Assembly: GCF_018777395.1 (NCBI RefSeq)
Contig: NZ_JAFJYC010000001.1
Span: forward strand, 1,178,001 to 1,242,000
DNA: 64,000 nt
Direction of reading: 5' to 3'
From: Candidatus Sodalis endolongispinus
GTDB taxonomy: Bacteria > Pseudomonadota > Gammaproteobacteria > Enterobacterales > Enterobacteriaceae
The notes beneath the pieces were generated by a model, which saw nothing but the letters and a program-made list of their open reading frames with translations, had not been told where the DNA came from and searched no databases. Both the position numbers and the translations under genes were made by a program. This document shows positions 9,217 to 19,924 of this stretch, piece by piece (within the stretch, counting starts at the first letter, position 1; each line of letters opens with the position of its first letter).

Positions 9217-11058
9217 TCAACGCAGCGGCGGCAGCGAGTCCTCACCGGACAGGTGTTCACGTATTAGGGCCAGGAACGGCAGACCGAAACGCTCCAGCTT
9301 GCGGTTCCCCACCCCATTGACCCGCAGCATCTGACCGCTGTCGGTGGGCAGCTGCTCGGCCATCTCCAAAAGCGTAGCGTCATTAAACACCACATAAGGC
9401 GGGACATTGGCCTCGTCCGCCAGCGTTTTACGCAGCTTGCGCAGCTTGGCGAACAGCGGGCGGTCATAGTTGCCGCCGTAGGTTTTGGGGGTCGCGCGGG
9501 TTTTCAGATTGGTCACCCGCGGCTCCGCCAGCATCAAGCCCACCTCGCCCCTGAGCACCGGCCGCGCTGACTCTGTTAGCTGTAACGCCGAATGCTGCGT
9601 GATATTCTGGCTGACCAGCCCCAGATGGATCAATTGCCGCAGCACGCTTATCCAATGCTCATTGCTGCGCTCGCGGCCGATACCGTAAACCGGCAGCCGG
9701 TCATGGGCATTTTCGCGGATACGCTGGCTGTTAGCGCCTCTAAGCACCTCAACAACATAGGCCATACCAAAACGCTGCCCGACCCGGTAAATGCAGGAGA
9801 GCGCTTTGCGTGCTTCCTCCAGCCCATCGTAGCGCTTGGGCGGATCGAGGCAGATGTCGCAGTTGCCGCATGCCATCTGACGGCCTTCGCCGAAATAGTT
9901 CAGCAGCACCAGCCGCCGGCAGGTCTGCGCCTCGGCGAAGGCGCCCATGGCGTTAAGCTTATGACGCTCGATGTCCTGCTGCTGACCGGCGGGTTTCTCT
10001 TCCAGACAGCGCCGCAGCCAGGCCATGTCCGCTGGATCATACAGCAAAATGGCTTCGGCCGGCAGACCGTCGCGGCCGGCGCGCCCGGTTTCCTGGTAAT
10101 AGGATTCGATGGCGCGAGGGATGTCGAAGTGCAGCACAAAGCGCACGTTGGGCTTATTGATGCCCATGCCAAAGGCGACCGTCGCCACCACCACCTGCAA
10201 ATCGTCACGCTGAAACGCCTCTTGCACCTGAGCGCGGCGATCGTTTTCCAGGCCGGCGTGATAGGCGGCCACGCTGAAGCCGCGGCTTTGCAAACGCGCG
10301 CTCAAATCTTCCACCCGCGAACGGCTATTGCAATAAATAATTCCGCTTTTGCCACGCTGGCCCTGTACAAAGTGCCAGAGTTGCTCAAAGGGTTTGTACT
10401 TTTCCACCAACGTGTAGCGGATATTGGGACGGTCAAAGCTGCTGAGCTGGATTAGCGGCTCGCGCAAATCCAGCAAGCGCAGAATATCCTGCCGCGTGGC
10501 TTCGTCCGCGGTGGCGGTCAGCGCGAGGAACGGCAACGTGGCAAAATGCCGTTTTATTTGCCCGAGCGCACGGTATTCCGGGCGGAAGTCATGTCCCCAT
10601 TGGGAAATGCAGTGCGCCTCGTCCACCGCGATCATCGCCAGCCGCCACTGCTGCAATTGCTCGAGCATATTGTCCATCATCAGACGCTCGGGGGCGATGT
10701 AGAGCATTTTAATGCGCCCGGCGCGGCACGCCGACATTATCTCGTACTGCTGCTCGCGGCTCTGGGTGGAGTTCAGGCAGGCCGCCGCGACGCCGTTGGC
10801 CAGCAGTTGATCGACCTGGTCCTTCATCAGCGAAATCAGCGGCGAAACCACCAGCGTCAGACCGTCCATCACCAGGGCGGGGATCTGATAGCACAGCGAT
10901 TTACCGCCGCCGGTGGGCATCACCACCAGGCAGTCGCGGCCGCTGAGCACCGCGTGAATGATCGCTTGCTGGCCCGGCCGAAAATGCTGGTAGCCGAAGG
11001 TGTCGTGCAACACCTGCTCCGCCAACGCTTCCCGCTGTATTATTTCCGCCGTAGACAC
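9217..11058 (-). CDS. recQ: ATP-dependent DNA helicase RecQ
   Basis: 3'-5' SF2 helicase of the RecF recombination pathway. The product has 613 residues, matching the family. Domains in order: helicase core with Walker A PTGGGKSLCYQ and DEAH in MIAVDEAHCISQWGHDFRP; helicase C-terminal lobe with TGRAGRDGLP; zinc-binding cysteines (CRR, CGNCDIC); winged helix; and a C-terminal HRDC domain containing VNGVGNRKLERFG. The start is GTG 11058 with GGAG upstream. It appears intact. Together with pldA, yigI and rarD it keeps E. coli order. Confidence 0.97.
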   Translation of the reverse strand: MSTAEIIQREALAEQVLHDTFGYQHFRPGQQAIIHAVLSGRDCLVVMPTGGGKSLCYQIPALVMDGLTLVVSPLISLMKDQVDQLLANGVAAACLNSTQSREQQYEIMSACRAGRIKMLYIAPERLMMDNMLEQLQQWRLAMIAVDEAHCISQWGHDFRPEYRALGQIKRHFATLPFLALTATADEATRQDILRLLDLREPLIQLSSFDRPNIRYTLVEKYKPFEQLWHFVQGQRGKSGIIYCNSRSRVEDLSARLQSRGFSVAAYHAGLENDRRAQVQEAFQRDDLQVVVATVAFGMGINKPNVRFVLHFDIPRAIESYYQETGRAGRDGLPAEAILLYDPADMAWLRRCLEEKPAGQQQDIERHKLNAMGAFAEAQTCRRLVLLNYFGEGRQMACGNCDICLDPPKRYDGLEEARKALSCIYRVGQRFGMAYVVEVLRGANSQRIRENAHDRLPVYGIGRERSNEHWISVLRQLIHLGLVSQNITQHSALQLTESARPVLRGEVGLMLAEPRVTNLKTRATPKTYGGNYDRPLFAKLRKLRKTLADEANVPPYVVFNDATLLEMAEQLPTDSGQMLRVNGVGNRKLERFGLPFLALIREHLSGEDSLPPLR

Positions 11059-11121
11059 ATCTGCTCCATCTTTGTCTTCAGACGAACGCCGCAGCGGCGT
11101 CCGTGGTTAAGTCCCTATGAA

Positions 11122-11997
11122 TTACACCATATCATTGAGCATAAAGCCCATCCCGATACGTGTCTGGCGATGATTATAATCGATTAACGACTCGCCATAG
11201 CCGCTAAACACCTGAGTATAAAAACGGACGTGCCGGCTGACGGGATAGCTCCAGCCCACCTGCGCGCCACCGTAGCCGCTGTTCCAGTTGTAGCGTCCTT
11301 CCGCGCTGAAGATGCTTTCACCCCAGGCATAACCTATCTTCAACCGGTAATAACCCATGTACTTAATAATATCGGGGTTATCGCTGCTGTCATCCAGCCG
11401 CAGCCACTGCTTCACTTCTACCTGCCAGTTACCGTTTTGCGCCATCAGCCGCGTATAGGCGCGGTTCCAGCTGCGCGAGGTGGGATCCGAGCGGCCGTTG
11501 GATTTATGGTTCAGGTTCAAGCCCATCTCCACATCGCGCAAGGTCCAGCCTGCGAAATCATAATCCGTTGCCCAGCCAATGAACAGCTGAGGTTCATAAT
11601 TGGTTTCGCGAAAGGGCGACGATTCTTCACTGTTGGATAACTGCCACCAGGAACGCTGGGTATAGGACGCGCCCAGCAACAAATTATCGCCCGCGATACC
11701 GCGCCACAGCGGAAATCCCAGGCTTAATTGGAAAGCCACTTCGTCTTTTTTGGCGTTGTTGGCCCAATCGTAGCTGCTTATCGCCTGTTTGTTGATGTTG
11801 CTGGTATAGGTGTAGAGCAGGTAGTTGCTCTCGTACGGATACAGCGTGAAGGGATTGTCGTGCTCCTGTAACAGATTGGCAATAATGCTTCCCTTCACCG
11901 CCGGTGTATCATGGATCTTCTCAACCGTGGCTTCTTGGGCGTAAACGAAAGAAGTCGATCCCAGCAAGAGAGCGGTTGCCCCCCAAAGTTTGCGCAT
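11122..11997 (-). CDS. pldA: Outer membrane phospholipase A1
   Basis: Beta-barrel outer membrane phospholipase (OMPLA) that hydrolyses phospholipids when the outer membrane is disturbed. ATG 11997 gives 291 residues, starting with a signal peptide (MRKLWGATALLL to VYAQ). The catalytic His-x-Ser and later Asn of OMPLA are visible in NHKSNGRSDPTSRSWNRAY, and amphipathic beta strands fill the rest. The frame is open further upstream to 12042, but the signal peptide and a GGAG site favour 11997. It appears intact and functional. Confidence 0.95.
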   Translation of the reverse strand: MRKLWGATALLLGSTSFVYAQEATVEKIHDTPAVKGSIIANLLQEHDNPFTLYPYESNYLLYTYTSNINKQAISSYDWANNAKKDEVAFQLSLGFPLWRGIAGDNLLLGASYTQRSWWQLSNSEESSPFRETNYEPQLFIGWATDYDFAGWTLRDVEMGLNLNHKSNGRSDPTSRSWNRAYTRLMAQNGNWQVEVKQWLRLDDSSDNPDIIKYMGYYRLKIGYAWGESIFSAEGRYNWNSGYGGAQVGWSYPVSRHVRFYTQVFSGYGESLIDYNHRQTRIGMGFMLNDMV

Positions 11998-12202
11998 AAA
12001 ATGTTCTCCGAAAGCGCGTAACCCATCAACACAAGCATTCAAAGCTAATCATTTTACACGCTCTTGGAACTTTGTTTTAGGGAAAACTGCCTAAAGTTAA
12101 CGCCGCCACCCGAGGCTGGTAAGCCACATTAATTAAGCATACTATGAACATAAATATTACATTATTCCGCGCATCAAGCGTTGCCCCAATCCGGAATTAA
12201 CT

Positions 12203-12655
12203 ATGTCTGCAACCCCGCTTACCGCCGATCACGTCCGCCGTTTGATAGGGGATATCTTTGTCTATCATATGCCGTTCAACCGCGAATTGGGTTTGAAACT
12301 CACCCGCCATGAGAACGACGCCGCACAACTCGAATTTGAGCGCGATGAAAAGCTGGTGGGCAACGCCCTGCAGCGCATTCTGCACGGCGGAGTGATCGCG
12401 TCAGTGCTCGACGTCGTCGCCGGGATCACTTGCGTGACCAGCGCGCTATCGGAGCAGGATCTGCGCCATCGCTTGGCGCGCATGGGGACTATCGACATGC
12501 GGGTGAATTATCTGCTACCCGGTCACGGCGAGCGGTTTATCGTTACCAGCCATCTGCTGCGCGGCGGCAACAAGATTTCCGTGGCGCGCGCGGAGCTGCA
12601 CAACAATCGGGGGCATCATCTCGCCACCGCCACCGCTAACTATCTGGTAGGCTGA
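12203..12655 (+). CDS. yigI: Hotdog-fold thioesterase YigI
   Basis: PaaI/YigI-type acyl-CoA thioesterase of the hotdog superfamily, 150 residues (155 in E. coli), probably cytosolic. The HGG motif ([18 protein letters not shown]) marks the central helix that binds the CoA ester. [12 protein letters not shown] and the C-terminal [10 protein letters not shown] are family-typical. It stops three bases before the rarD start, so the two are co-transcribed, as in E. coli, where yigI also sits between pldA and rarD. No lesion is seen. The physiological substrate is unknown here. Confidence 0.9.
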   Translation: MSATPLTADHVRRLIGDIFVYHMPFNRELGLKLTRHENDAAQLEFERDEKLVGNALQRILHGGVIASVLDVVAGITCVTSALSEQDLRHRLARMGTIDMRVNYLLPGHGERFIVTSHLLRGGNKISVARAELHNNRGHHLATATANYLVG

Positions 12656-12658
12656 CCA

Positions 12659-13555
12659 ATGAGTGACAATAGCGCCCGCCAGGGTGTGTTGTGCGCTCTC
12701 GGCGCCTATTTTATCTGGGGCCTGGCACCCGCCTATTTCAAATTGATAGCCCAGGTGCCCGCCAACGAAATTATCGCGCACCGTATTCTCTGGTCGGTGG
12801 TGTTTATGCTGGTGCTGCTGAGCCTCGGCCGCCGCTGGCCGCAGTTGCGCCAGTCTTTACGGCGCGGCAAATTGCTGCTTACGCTGGCGTTGACCTCTGT
12901 GCTGATCGGTAGCAACTGGCTGCTGTTTATCTGGGCGGTCAATCACCACCATATGCTGGAAGCCAGCCTCGGCTATTTTATCAACCCGTTGGTCAACGTG
13001 CTGCTCGGCATGCTGTTTTTGGGCGAACGTTTCCGCCGGCTGCAGTGGTTCGCGATGGTACTGGCGTCCGCCGGCGTGCTGGTACAGCTGTGGATGTTCG
13101 GTTCACTGCCGCTTATCGCCCTATGGCTGGCGCTCACTTTCGCGCTGTATGGCCTGTTGCGCAAAAAGATCGGCATCGACGCGCAAACCGGCATGCTCAT
13201 TGAAACCCTCTGGCTGCTGCCGGCGGCCGCCTATTATTTGTTTATTGTAGCCGATAGCCCGACCAGCCATCTCGGCGCCAACGGCTGGCATCTTAATTTG
13301 CTACTCGCCTGTGCGGGCGTGCTGACCACGGTGCCGCTGCTGCTGTTTACCGCCGCCGCCAACCGGCTGCGGCTGTCGACGCTGGGGTTTTTCCAGTATC
13401 TCGGGCCGACGTTAATGTTCCTGCTGGCGGTGGGATTTTATGGCGAGGCGTTAAGCGCCGATAAGCTCTATACCTTCGCCTTTATCTGGCTGGCGCTAGG
13501 GGTTTTCGTTACCGACGCCATTCTGCTCCAGCGTCGGCGGTTCTCGGCCGCCTGA
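12659..13555 (+). CDS. rarD: EamA-family permease RarD
   Basis: Inner membrane DMT-superfamily protein, annotated in E. coli as chloramphenicol-sensitivity protein RarD; the substrate is not established. The product has 298 residues with about ten hydrophobic segments. Family-specific motifs include LGAYFIWGLAPAYFKL, AHRILWSVVFML, GSNWLLFIWAVN and LGYFINPLVNVLLG. It is tightly coupled to yigI upstream and convergent with the dead abrB. No lesion is seen. Confidence 0.93.
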   Translation: MSDNSARQGVLCALGAYFIWGLAPAYFKLIAQVPANEIIAHRILWSVVFMLVLLSLGRRWPQLRQSLRRGKLLLTLALTSVLIGSNWLLFIWAVNHHHMLEASLGYFINPLVNVLLGMLFLGERFRRLQWFAMVLASAGVLVQLWMFGSLPLIALWLALTFALYGLLRKKIGIDAQTGMLIETLWLLPAAAYYLFIVADSPTSHLGANGWHLNLLLACAGVLTTVPLLLFTAAANRLRLSTLGFFQYLGPTLMFLLAVGFYGEALSADKLYTFAFIWLALGVFVTDAILLQRRRFSAA

Positions 13556-13562
13556 CGCTGCG

Positions 13563-14649
13563 TCAATTGCGCGACTGGCTGGTCGGGCGGCGGACGGAGG
13601 TGCGCGAAATAAAACGCGCCATCGCCGGCCCGAACAGCAGAATGGCGAATAAACGCAGGCTTTGCATCGCCATAACGAAACCGGTATTTACCTGACTGCC
13701 GGCGGCGATAATCGCCACGGTATCCAAGCCACCCGGGCTGGTGGCCAAATAAGCGGTCAGCAAATCCACCGGCAGCAGTTTGGTCAATAGCCAGGCCATG
13801 GCGCCGCACAGCAGCATCAGGCCGGCGATGGACGCCAGCATCTGCGGTAGCGTCTTCAGCGCCAACAGCACGATAGCGCGGGTGAAGCGCAGGCCGACGC
13901 TCTAGCCGATAAACGCGTAGGCCAGCGCCAGCAGCCATTCCGGCACTTGCAGCGTCAGCGTGCCGGTGGCGTGCAGCGTGGCCCCGGCCACCATCGGTAG
14001 CAGCAGCGGGCCGGCGGGTATACGCAGCCGTCGGCCGAGTATCGCCCCCACGACCGCCACCGCCAGCGTGGCGATAAAGCGAGCGTCCAACGGGGGGAAC
14101 CACGTCACCGCCGGTGCGACAGCCCCCTGTTCGCCTAGCGCAATATGCGCCACCGCCGCCGCGGCGGTGGCGACGAACAACACCCGCAAATATTGCATAA
14201 ACGCCACCAGCCGCACATCGGCGCCGAAGTCCCCCGCCATCGCCACCATCGCCGACGCGCCACCCGGCGACGCGCCCCAGGCGCCGGTCGGCCCAGGCGC
14301 CGGTCGGCCCAGGCAGGCTGCTGAATCTTACCAGCAACCAGCCCGACAAGCCGCTGGCCAGCAGCGTGACCGCCAGCGTCAACACCACAGGTAACCAGTC
14401 GCTCACCAGCACCGACAGAATGGAAGGGGAGAGGGCACCGGCTATCATGCACCCCAGGATGGCCTGGCAACCGATAAACACCTTGGGCGAGATGGCGATG
14501 CGGGCGCCGGACAAAGCCATCACCAGACCGACCATCATGGGTCCAAGCAGCAATGCGGCGTGAACGTGGTAATGTTGCAGGATAAATCCCAGCGCCAGCG
14601 AACACGCCCGCAGGATCAACCATTGAAGATAAACCGGCAAAGCTTTCAT
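13563..14649 (-). pseudogene. abrB: AbrB-family membrane protein, duplication frameshift and amber codon
   Basis: Inner membrane transporter-like protein of the AbrB family (E. coli AbrB has 348 residues). ATG 14649 gives MKALPVYLQW and a normal N-terminal half up to PGPTGAW. There a 16-bp unit (GCGCCGGTCGGCCCAG on the plus strand) is duplicated in tandem at 14281-14296 and 14297-14312, shifting the frame. Removing one copy restores GAWGASPGGASAMVAMAGDF. A second lesion is TAG at 13902-13904 in place of Trp (AYAFIG*). The C-terminus (AYLATSPGGLDTVAIIAAGS) is intact in sequence. It lies just beyond rarD. Confidence 0.9.
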
Positions 14650-14770
14650 GAATGAAGGTCGTTTCAAAGCAGGCGTAAGTAGCCGTTTTATCATATTGCG
14701 GCCGCGGAGGAAAATATCCTGCGTCCGGAGCGGCGCCTTGGCCAGCCGCCGTCTCCACCTTCGCCGCTCC

Positions 14771-15721
14771 CTACAGCCAGTTTTTGCGTTTGAAATACAA
14801 ATACGGCGCCAGCCCGGCCAAAATCATCAGCATAATGGCGCCCGGATAGCCGAAAGACCATCTGATCTCGGGCATAAACTCGAAGTTCATTCCATAACTG
14901 GAGGCAACCAAGGTCGGCGGCAGGAAAACCACCGAGACCACCGAGAATATTTTGATGATGCGGTTCTGCTCGATATTGATAAAGCCCATTGCCGCCTGCA
15001 TCAAGAAGTTCACCTTCTGGAACAGCGATTCGTTATGGGGCAACAGCGACTCGATATCGCGCAGCACCTCCCGCGCCTGCTCCAGCTGCCCTGACGGTAG
15101 TCGCGCCTTGCGCACCATAAAGTTCAGCGCCCGCTGGGTATCCATCAGGCACAGCCTGACTTTCCAGCCCACATCCTCAAGCTCGGCGAGCGTGGAGAGC
15201 GCATTGTCATACTCATCGCCCTGGCGGCCATCCATGATGACCAGGCTCAAAGCCTCCAAATCGCTGTAGATATTTTCAATCTCGTCCGCCAATTGCTCGA
15301 TTTTCGTCTCGAACAAATCCAGCAGCAGCTCGTAGGCGTTGCCGTCTATCAGCGTTTGACTGCGGGTACGCATGCGGTACAGGCGAAACGCCGGCAATTC
15401 TCGCTCGCGCAGGGTGTAAAGCCGACCGTCGCGGATAGTAAACGCCACGGTGGCATTACCGGCGTGATCTTCGGCGTCGGCATAAAAGAAGAAGGAGTGG
15501 ATATGCAACCCGTCCTCGTCCTCGAAAAAGCGGGCGGACGCTTCGATATCCTCCAGCTCCAGGCGCGTCGTCAGACTCTGTCCCAGCTCGTGCTGCACCC
15601 GTTCGCGCTCATCATCGCCGGGCTCGATCAGATCAACCCATACCGATTCAGGTAGGGTGCCCAGCTCATCGGCGTCCAGACGCGATAAACGATGGTTTTC
15701 CAGTTGAAATGCGTTAAGCAT
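14771..15721 (-). CDS. corA: Magnesium/cobalt transporter CorA
   Basis: Pentameric Mg2+ channel of the inner membrane, 316 residues, exactly the E. coli length. It has a large acidic N-terminal cytosolic domain ([17 protein letters not shown]), a long stalk helix ([16 protein letters not shown]) and two C-terminal transmembrane helices. The GMN signature lies between them ([12 protein letters not shown]), followed by a basic tail (KRKNWL). ATG 15721 aligns with the family start. It appears intact and expressed toward abrB. Confidence 0.97.
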   Translation of the reverse strand: MLNAFQLENHRLSRLDADELGTLPESVWVDLIEPGDDERERVQHELGQSLTTRLELEDIEASARFFEDEDGLHIHSFFFYADAEDHAGNATVAFTIRDGRLYTLRERELPAFRLYRMRTRSQTLIDGNAYELLLDLFETKIEQLADEIENIYSDLEALSLVIMDGRQGDEYDNALSTLAELEDVGWKVRLCLMDTQRALNFMVRKARLPSGQLEQAREVLRDIESLLPHNESLFQKVNFLMQAAMGFINIEQNRIIKIFSVVSVVFLPPTLVASSYGMNFEFMPEIRWSFGYPGAIMLMILAGLAPYLYFKRKNWL

Positions 15722-16058
15722 ACGCCCTCGTTTCCTTCACGGTAACCAACGGGAAACGCATTAGATCACAGAAATACGGGGTGAGGAGTCACCGTCGAGT
15801 TTCAGACCGTCAAAGATCCGACTCTGCGCGACACTAATTGAAGGTCGCTGACAACCACTGAGGCGGCCAGCGCTGGAGGCAGCCTTAGTGGATGTACCTG
15901 ATAAACAGATTATCGAGCCAGTATCTACTGGGGGTGTCCAAGGCGTAATCCTCTCCTAATAGTAGTGCGCGCATGTTACGCCGAGAAGAAAAAGACTGTC
16001 AATACGTGAGAAAAACCGTTTGGTCAGTTTCTGTACAATGGCGCGGCGCGCAACGGCC
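15722..16058. other. Intergenic region between uvrD and corA
   Basis: No gene recognised. The stretch is the leader and promoter region of corA. In Salmonella a Mg-responsive leader peptide lies in this position, but no convincing equivalent leader ORF was identified here. Confidence 0.4.
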
Positions 16059-18221
16059 TCAAACGGTTTCCAGGCGGGCGTAAGCCGCCACCAGCCATTT
16101 GATGCCCTGGCCTTGAAACGCAATCTGCAGGCGGCTATGTTCGCCGCTGCCTTCCAGATTGACCACCGTGCCTTCGCCAAATTTCGGATGACGTACCCGC
16201 TGACCGAGGGTGAAACCGCTATCGCTTTCGCTCAACGGCGCGCCGATGCGCTGCTGGCTGGCCGGACGGGTCACGCTGGCGCGCAGGCGCACTTCTTCCA
16301 CGCACGCCGACGGCAGTTCGCCGACAAAGCGCGACGGCCGGTGGTAGGCATCTTTACCGTACAGCCGGCGAGTCTCGGCATAGGTAATGGTCAGCTTGTC
16401 CATCGCCCGGGTGACGCCAACATACGCCAGGCGGCGCTCCTCTTCCAGGCGCCCGCCTTCGTCCAGCGACATTTGGCTGGGGAACATGCCCTCTTCCATA
16501 CCGACGATGAACACTTGGGGAAATTCCAGCCCTTTGGCGGAATGCAGCGTCATTAATTGCACCGCGTCCTGATAGGCATCGGCCTGGCCATCGCCGGCCT
16601 CCAGGGCAGCGTGAGACAAGAACGCCTGTAGCGGCAGCAAATCCTGATCTTCATCGTTGTAGCTGAACTGGCGGGTAGCGGTGACCAGCTCTTCCAGGTT
16701 CTCGATCCGCGCCTGTCCCTTTTCCCCTTTTTCCTGCTCGTACATGCTCCACAGGCCGGAGTTTTTAATCACCCGATCGGTTTGCACATGCATTGGCAGC
16801 TCCGCCGTCTCTTCCGCCAGCTCATCAATCAGCTCCAAGAACCGCTGCAGCGCGGCGGCGGCGCGGCCGGCCAGCACGCGCTCCGTGAGCAGCACCCGGC
16901 TCGACTGCCACAGCGTCAGTTGCCGGTCGCGGGCGGTCTGACGCACGACATCCAGGGTGCGATCGCCGAGGCCGCGCGTCGGCGTATTGACCACCCGCTC
17001 ATAGGCGGCGTCATCGTTGCGGTTGGCGATAAGCCGCAAATAGGCCAGCGCATCCTTGATTTCCTGACGCTCGAAGAAGCGCATACCGCCATAAATCCGG
17101 TAAGGCAACCCCGTTTGCAGCAGCGCCTCTTCCAGCACGCGCGACTGGGCGTTGCTGCGATACAGAATGGCGCAGTCCTTAAGCGCCCCGCCCTGCTCCT
17201 GGCTTACCTTGATGCGGTTTACCACAAAGCGCGCCTCGTCCAGTTCGTTAAAGGCGCAGTAAATGGTGATCGGTTCGCCTTCGGCGCCCTCAGTCCACAA
17301 ATTTTTGCCCAGCCGGCCGCCGTTGTGGGCGATAAGAGCGTTGGCCGCCTGCAGGATATTGCTGGTGGAGCGGTAATTTTGCTCCAGTCGAATGGTCTGC
17401 GCGCCGGGGAAATCATCCAGGAAGCGCTGGATGTTTTCTACCTGCGCCCCGCGCCATCCGTAGATCGACTGGTCATCGTCGCCGACGATCATCACATTGC
17501 CGTCATCGCCGGCCAGCATGCGGATCCAAGCGTACTGAATTTGGTTGGTATCCTGGAATTCGTCCACCAGAATATTGGTAAAACGTTCGCGGTAGTGGCG
17601 CAGAATATGCGGCTTGTTCAGCCACAGCTCGTGGGCGCGCAGCAGCAGCTCGGCAAAATCCACCAACCCGGCGCGGTCGCACGCTTCCTGATAGGCCTGA
17701 TAGATGCGTTGCCAGGTCTCCTCTACAGGGTTGCCGTAACTCTCCACATGCTGCGGACGCAGTCCCTCGTCTTTTTTGCCGCCGATATACCACATCGCCT
17801 GGCGCGGCGGCCACTGTTTCTCATCCAGATTCATGGCGCGAATAAGGCGTTTTAGCAAGCGCAGCTGATCTTCGCTATCGAGGATCTGAAAATCCTGCGG
17901 CAGGTTGGCATCCTGATGGTGGGCGCGCAACAGGCGATGGGCCAGCCCATGGAAGGTGCCGATCCACATGCCGCCCTGGCTGGTGCCCACCAGATGTTCG
18001 ATACGGTGGCGCATCTCCGCCGCCGCCTTATTGGTAAAGGTGACCGCCATTACCGAATAAGGCGAGCAATTTTCCACCGACAGCAGCCAGGCGATACGAT
18101 GCACCAGCACCCGCGTTTTGCCGCTGCCGGCGCCGGCCAGCACCAGAAAATTACCGCGCGGCGCCGCCAAGGCTTCCCGTTGCTTGTCGTTCAAGCTGTT
18201 GAGCAAATCAGAAACGTCCAT
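16059..18221 (-). CDS. uvrD: DNA helicase II UvrD
   Basis: 3'-5' SF1 helicase of nucleotide-excision and mismatch repair. The product has 720 residues, the family length. Motif order: Walker A LAGAGSGKTRVLVHR; Ia VTFTNKAAAEMR; II ILVDEFQDTN; III VGDDDQSIYGWRGA; IV RLEQNYRSTSNIL; V TLHSAKGLEFPQVF; VI LAYVGVTRA. The C-terminus keeps the RNA-polymerase-binding Tudor-like tail (GQRVRHPKFGEGTVV). ATG 18221 is clear. Upstream yigB is on the same strand, as in E. coli. It appears intact. Confidence 0.97.
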   Translation of the reverse strand: MDVSDLLNSLNDKQREALAAPRGNFLVLAGAGSGKTRVLVHRIAWLLSVENCSPYSVMAVTFTNKAAAEMRHRIEHLVGTSQGGMWIGTFHGLAHRLLRAHHQDANLPQDFQILDSEDQLRLLKRLIRAMNLDEKQWPPRQAMWYIGGKKDEGLRPQHVESYGNPVEETWQRIYQAYQEACDRAGLVDFAELLLRAHELWLNKPHILRHYRERFTNILVDEFQDTNQIQYAWIRMLAGDDGNVMIVGDDDQSIYGWRGAQVENIQRFLDDFPGAQTIRLEQNYRSTSNILQAANALIAHNGGRLGKNLWTEGAEGEPITIYCAFNELDEARFVVNRIKVSQEQGGALKDCAILYRSNAQSRVLEEALLQTGLPYRIYGGMRFFERQEIKDALAYLRLIANRNDDAAYERVVNTPTRGLGDRTLDVVRQTARDRQLTLWQSSRVLLTERVLAGRAAAALQRFLELIDELAEETAELPMHVQTDRVIKNSGLWSMYEQEKGEKGQARIENLEELVTATRQFSYNDEDQDLLPLQAFLSHAALEAGDGQADAYQDAVQLMTLHSAKGLEFPQVFIVGMEEGMFPSQMSLDEGGRLEEERRLAYVGVTRAMDKLTITYAETRRLYGKDAYHRPSRFVGELPSACVEEVRLRASVTRPASQQRIGAPLSESDSGFTLGQRVRHPKFGEGTVVNLEGSGEHSRLQIAFQGQGIKWLVAAYARLETV

Positions 18222-18299
18222 AGGTGGCCTTTAGCATGCGATGAGGAACGCCGCCCGGCGGCGGCAAAACACTGGTCATTTATACAGATTTAACGTTGA

Positions 18300-19013
18300 T
18301 TATAACAAGGCTATCAGGGATGCCAATCGCGAAATTTCCAGATGCGGCAATAGACGCGCATCGGCGGCGGCGAAATTGCCGCCGCGATCATTGATCCAGC
18401 AGGCCTGCATCCCATAGCGGATGGCTCCGGTGACATCCGCTTCCAGATCGTCGCCCACGTGCAAAATAGTCTCGGGGGGCACCTTCAGCCGCGTCGCCGC
18501 CAGATGGTACATATCCTGCCAGGGCTTGGCGCGGCCGTCCGGGCCAGCGCGCAGAATGTGGCTGAAATAGCCCGCCAACCCGCAGACCTCAGGAGAAGCG
18601 TTGCCGTTGGTGATCGCCACCAACGGCCAGCGGGCGCCGAGGGCCGCCAGCGTCTCGTGCGTGTCTGCCGGGACATCAATCTGGCTGCGCCAGCGCAAGA
18701 CGACCTCCATGGCGGCATTGGCGCCGGCGCGCGCGTCGTGCTCGCTGAGCCCCGCGTTACGCATCGCCAATTCGATCGAGCGCCAGCGCCACTGGCTCAC
18801 ATCGTGATAAATCTCCGGCTCGCGCTGACGCAGTTCACGGCGCAAACGCTGATAGTCTTCTTGCCCCAGGTCGCGCAGCGCAGGATGGTAATGCTGTAGG
18901 AACCGCACCGACTCATATTCGGTGCGGGCAATCACCGGCAGGTTATCGTACAGGGTATCATCGAGATCAAAGGTTAACGCGCGCAGCGGTCGCAAAGGAC
19001 GATAGAAATGCAT
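18300..19013 (-). CDS. yigB: HAD phosphatase YigB (FMN phosphatase)
   Basis: HAD-superfamily phosphatase; E. coli YigB acts on FMN in riboflavin metabolism. 237 residues. Motif I is [12 protein letters not shown], motif II lies in VAITNGNAS, and motifs III/IV are in [14 protein letters not shown] and [15 protein letters not shown]. The start overlaps the xerC stop by one base (TGATG), so it is translationally coupled to xerC in the dapF-yigA-xerC-yigB operon. No lesion is seen. Confidence 0.94.
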   Translation of the reverse strand: MHFYRPLRPLRALTFDLDDTLYDNLPVIARTEYESVRFLQHYHPALRDLGQEDYQRLRRELRQREPEIYHDVSQWRWRSIELAMRNAGLSEHDARAGANAAMEVVLRWRSQIDVPADTHETLAALGARWPLVAITNGNASPEVCGLAGYFSHILRAGPDGRAKPWQDMYHLAATRLKVPPETILHVGDDLEADVTGAIRYGMQACWINDRGGNFAAADARLLPHLEISRLASLIALL

Positions 19014-19924
19014 CAGGTTTTTTCCCGTTTAGCTCGTGGGTGCGCGGCATCATACACCGATGCCAAATGCTGAAAATCGAGGTGGGTGTATATCTGGGTG
19101 GTACTGAGGTTAGCGTGGCCAAGCAGCTCCTGCACCGCGCGCAAGTTGCCGCTAGACTCCAGCATATGGGTGGCGAAGGAGTGGCGCAGCTTATGGGGAT
19201 GGATATGGCTGTTCACCCCTTGCTTCACACCCCATTCGGCGAAACGTTTTTGTACGCTGCGCGCCGAAATGCGGCGTCCGCTGTTGGCGATAAACACCGC
19301 ATCATCCTTGGGCGCGTAGCGGTCACGTAACGCTAACCAGCGCGTCAGCCAGGTGACGGCGGTGGCGCCGATGGGCAATTTACGCTCTTTGTTGCCTTTA
19401 CCCACCACTCGGACTTCGCCGCCGCCGAGATCCACATCCGCGCAATTAAGACCGACCAGCTCCGCCAAACGCAGGCCCGCGCCGTACATCACTTCAAGCA
19501 TCGTGCGATCGCGCAGGGCCAAGGGATCGCGGGTGTCGATATTCAGCAGGTGGTCAACTTCATCGACATCCATGTTTTTTGGCAAATGCCGACCGCGGCG
19601 CGGCGCGGAAACGCCGCGTGCCGGATTTGCGCCCAGCGCGTCGGTGCTCACCAGCCAGTCGAGAAAGCTGCGCAGCGCGGAGAGGCGCAGCGCCAAACTG
19701 GCGGACTGCAGCCCATGACGCTTGCTGCGCGCGGCCATCGCACGCACTTGGCTCACCTCCAACTGGCGCCATTCCGTCAGCCCCATCTCACCGACCATGG
19801 CGATAATGGTATACAGCTGCCGCTGATAGCTTTCCCGCGTTTTGGCGCTCAGTTGCCGCTCCACCCGCAGATAATACAGGAAAGCGTCTACCTGGGGCTG
19901 CAGCAAAGAGCCGGTGCCGGTCAT
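19013..19924 (-). CDS. xerC: Tyrosine recombinase XerC
   Basis: Works with XerD at dif to resolve chromosome dimers. ATG 19924 gives 303 residues and overlaps the yigA stop in ATGA; a TTG five codons upstream is an unlikely alternative. An N-terminal SAM-like domain is followed by the catalytic domain, with Arg in [13 protein letters not shown], Lys in [11 protein letters not shown], HxxR in [12 protein letters not shown], His in [12 protein letters not shown] and the nucleophile Tyr in QIYTHLDF. All catalytic residues are present. Confidence 0.96.
   Translation of the reverse strand: MTGTGSLLQPQVDAFLYYLRVERQLSAKTRESYQRQLYTIIAMVGEMGLTEWRQLEVSQVRAMAARSKRHGLQSASLALRLSALRSFLDWLVSTDALGANPARGVSAPRRGRHLPKNMDVDEVDHLLNIDTRDPLALRDRTMLEVMYGAGLRLAELVGLNCADVDLGGGEVRVVGKGNKERKLPIGATAVTWLTRWLALRDRYAPKDDAVFIANSGRRISARSVQKRFAEWGVKQGVNSHIHPHKLRHSFATHMLESSGNLRAVQELLGHANLSTTQIYTHLDFQHLASVYDAAHPRAKREKT

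Noticed and set aside
16782..17855. Long plus-strand frame opposite uvrD
   Set aside because: It is the complement of the conserved helicase gene and lacks ribosome site and similarity.
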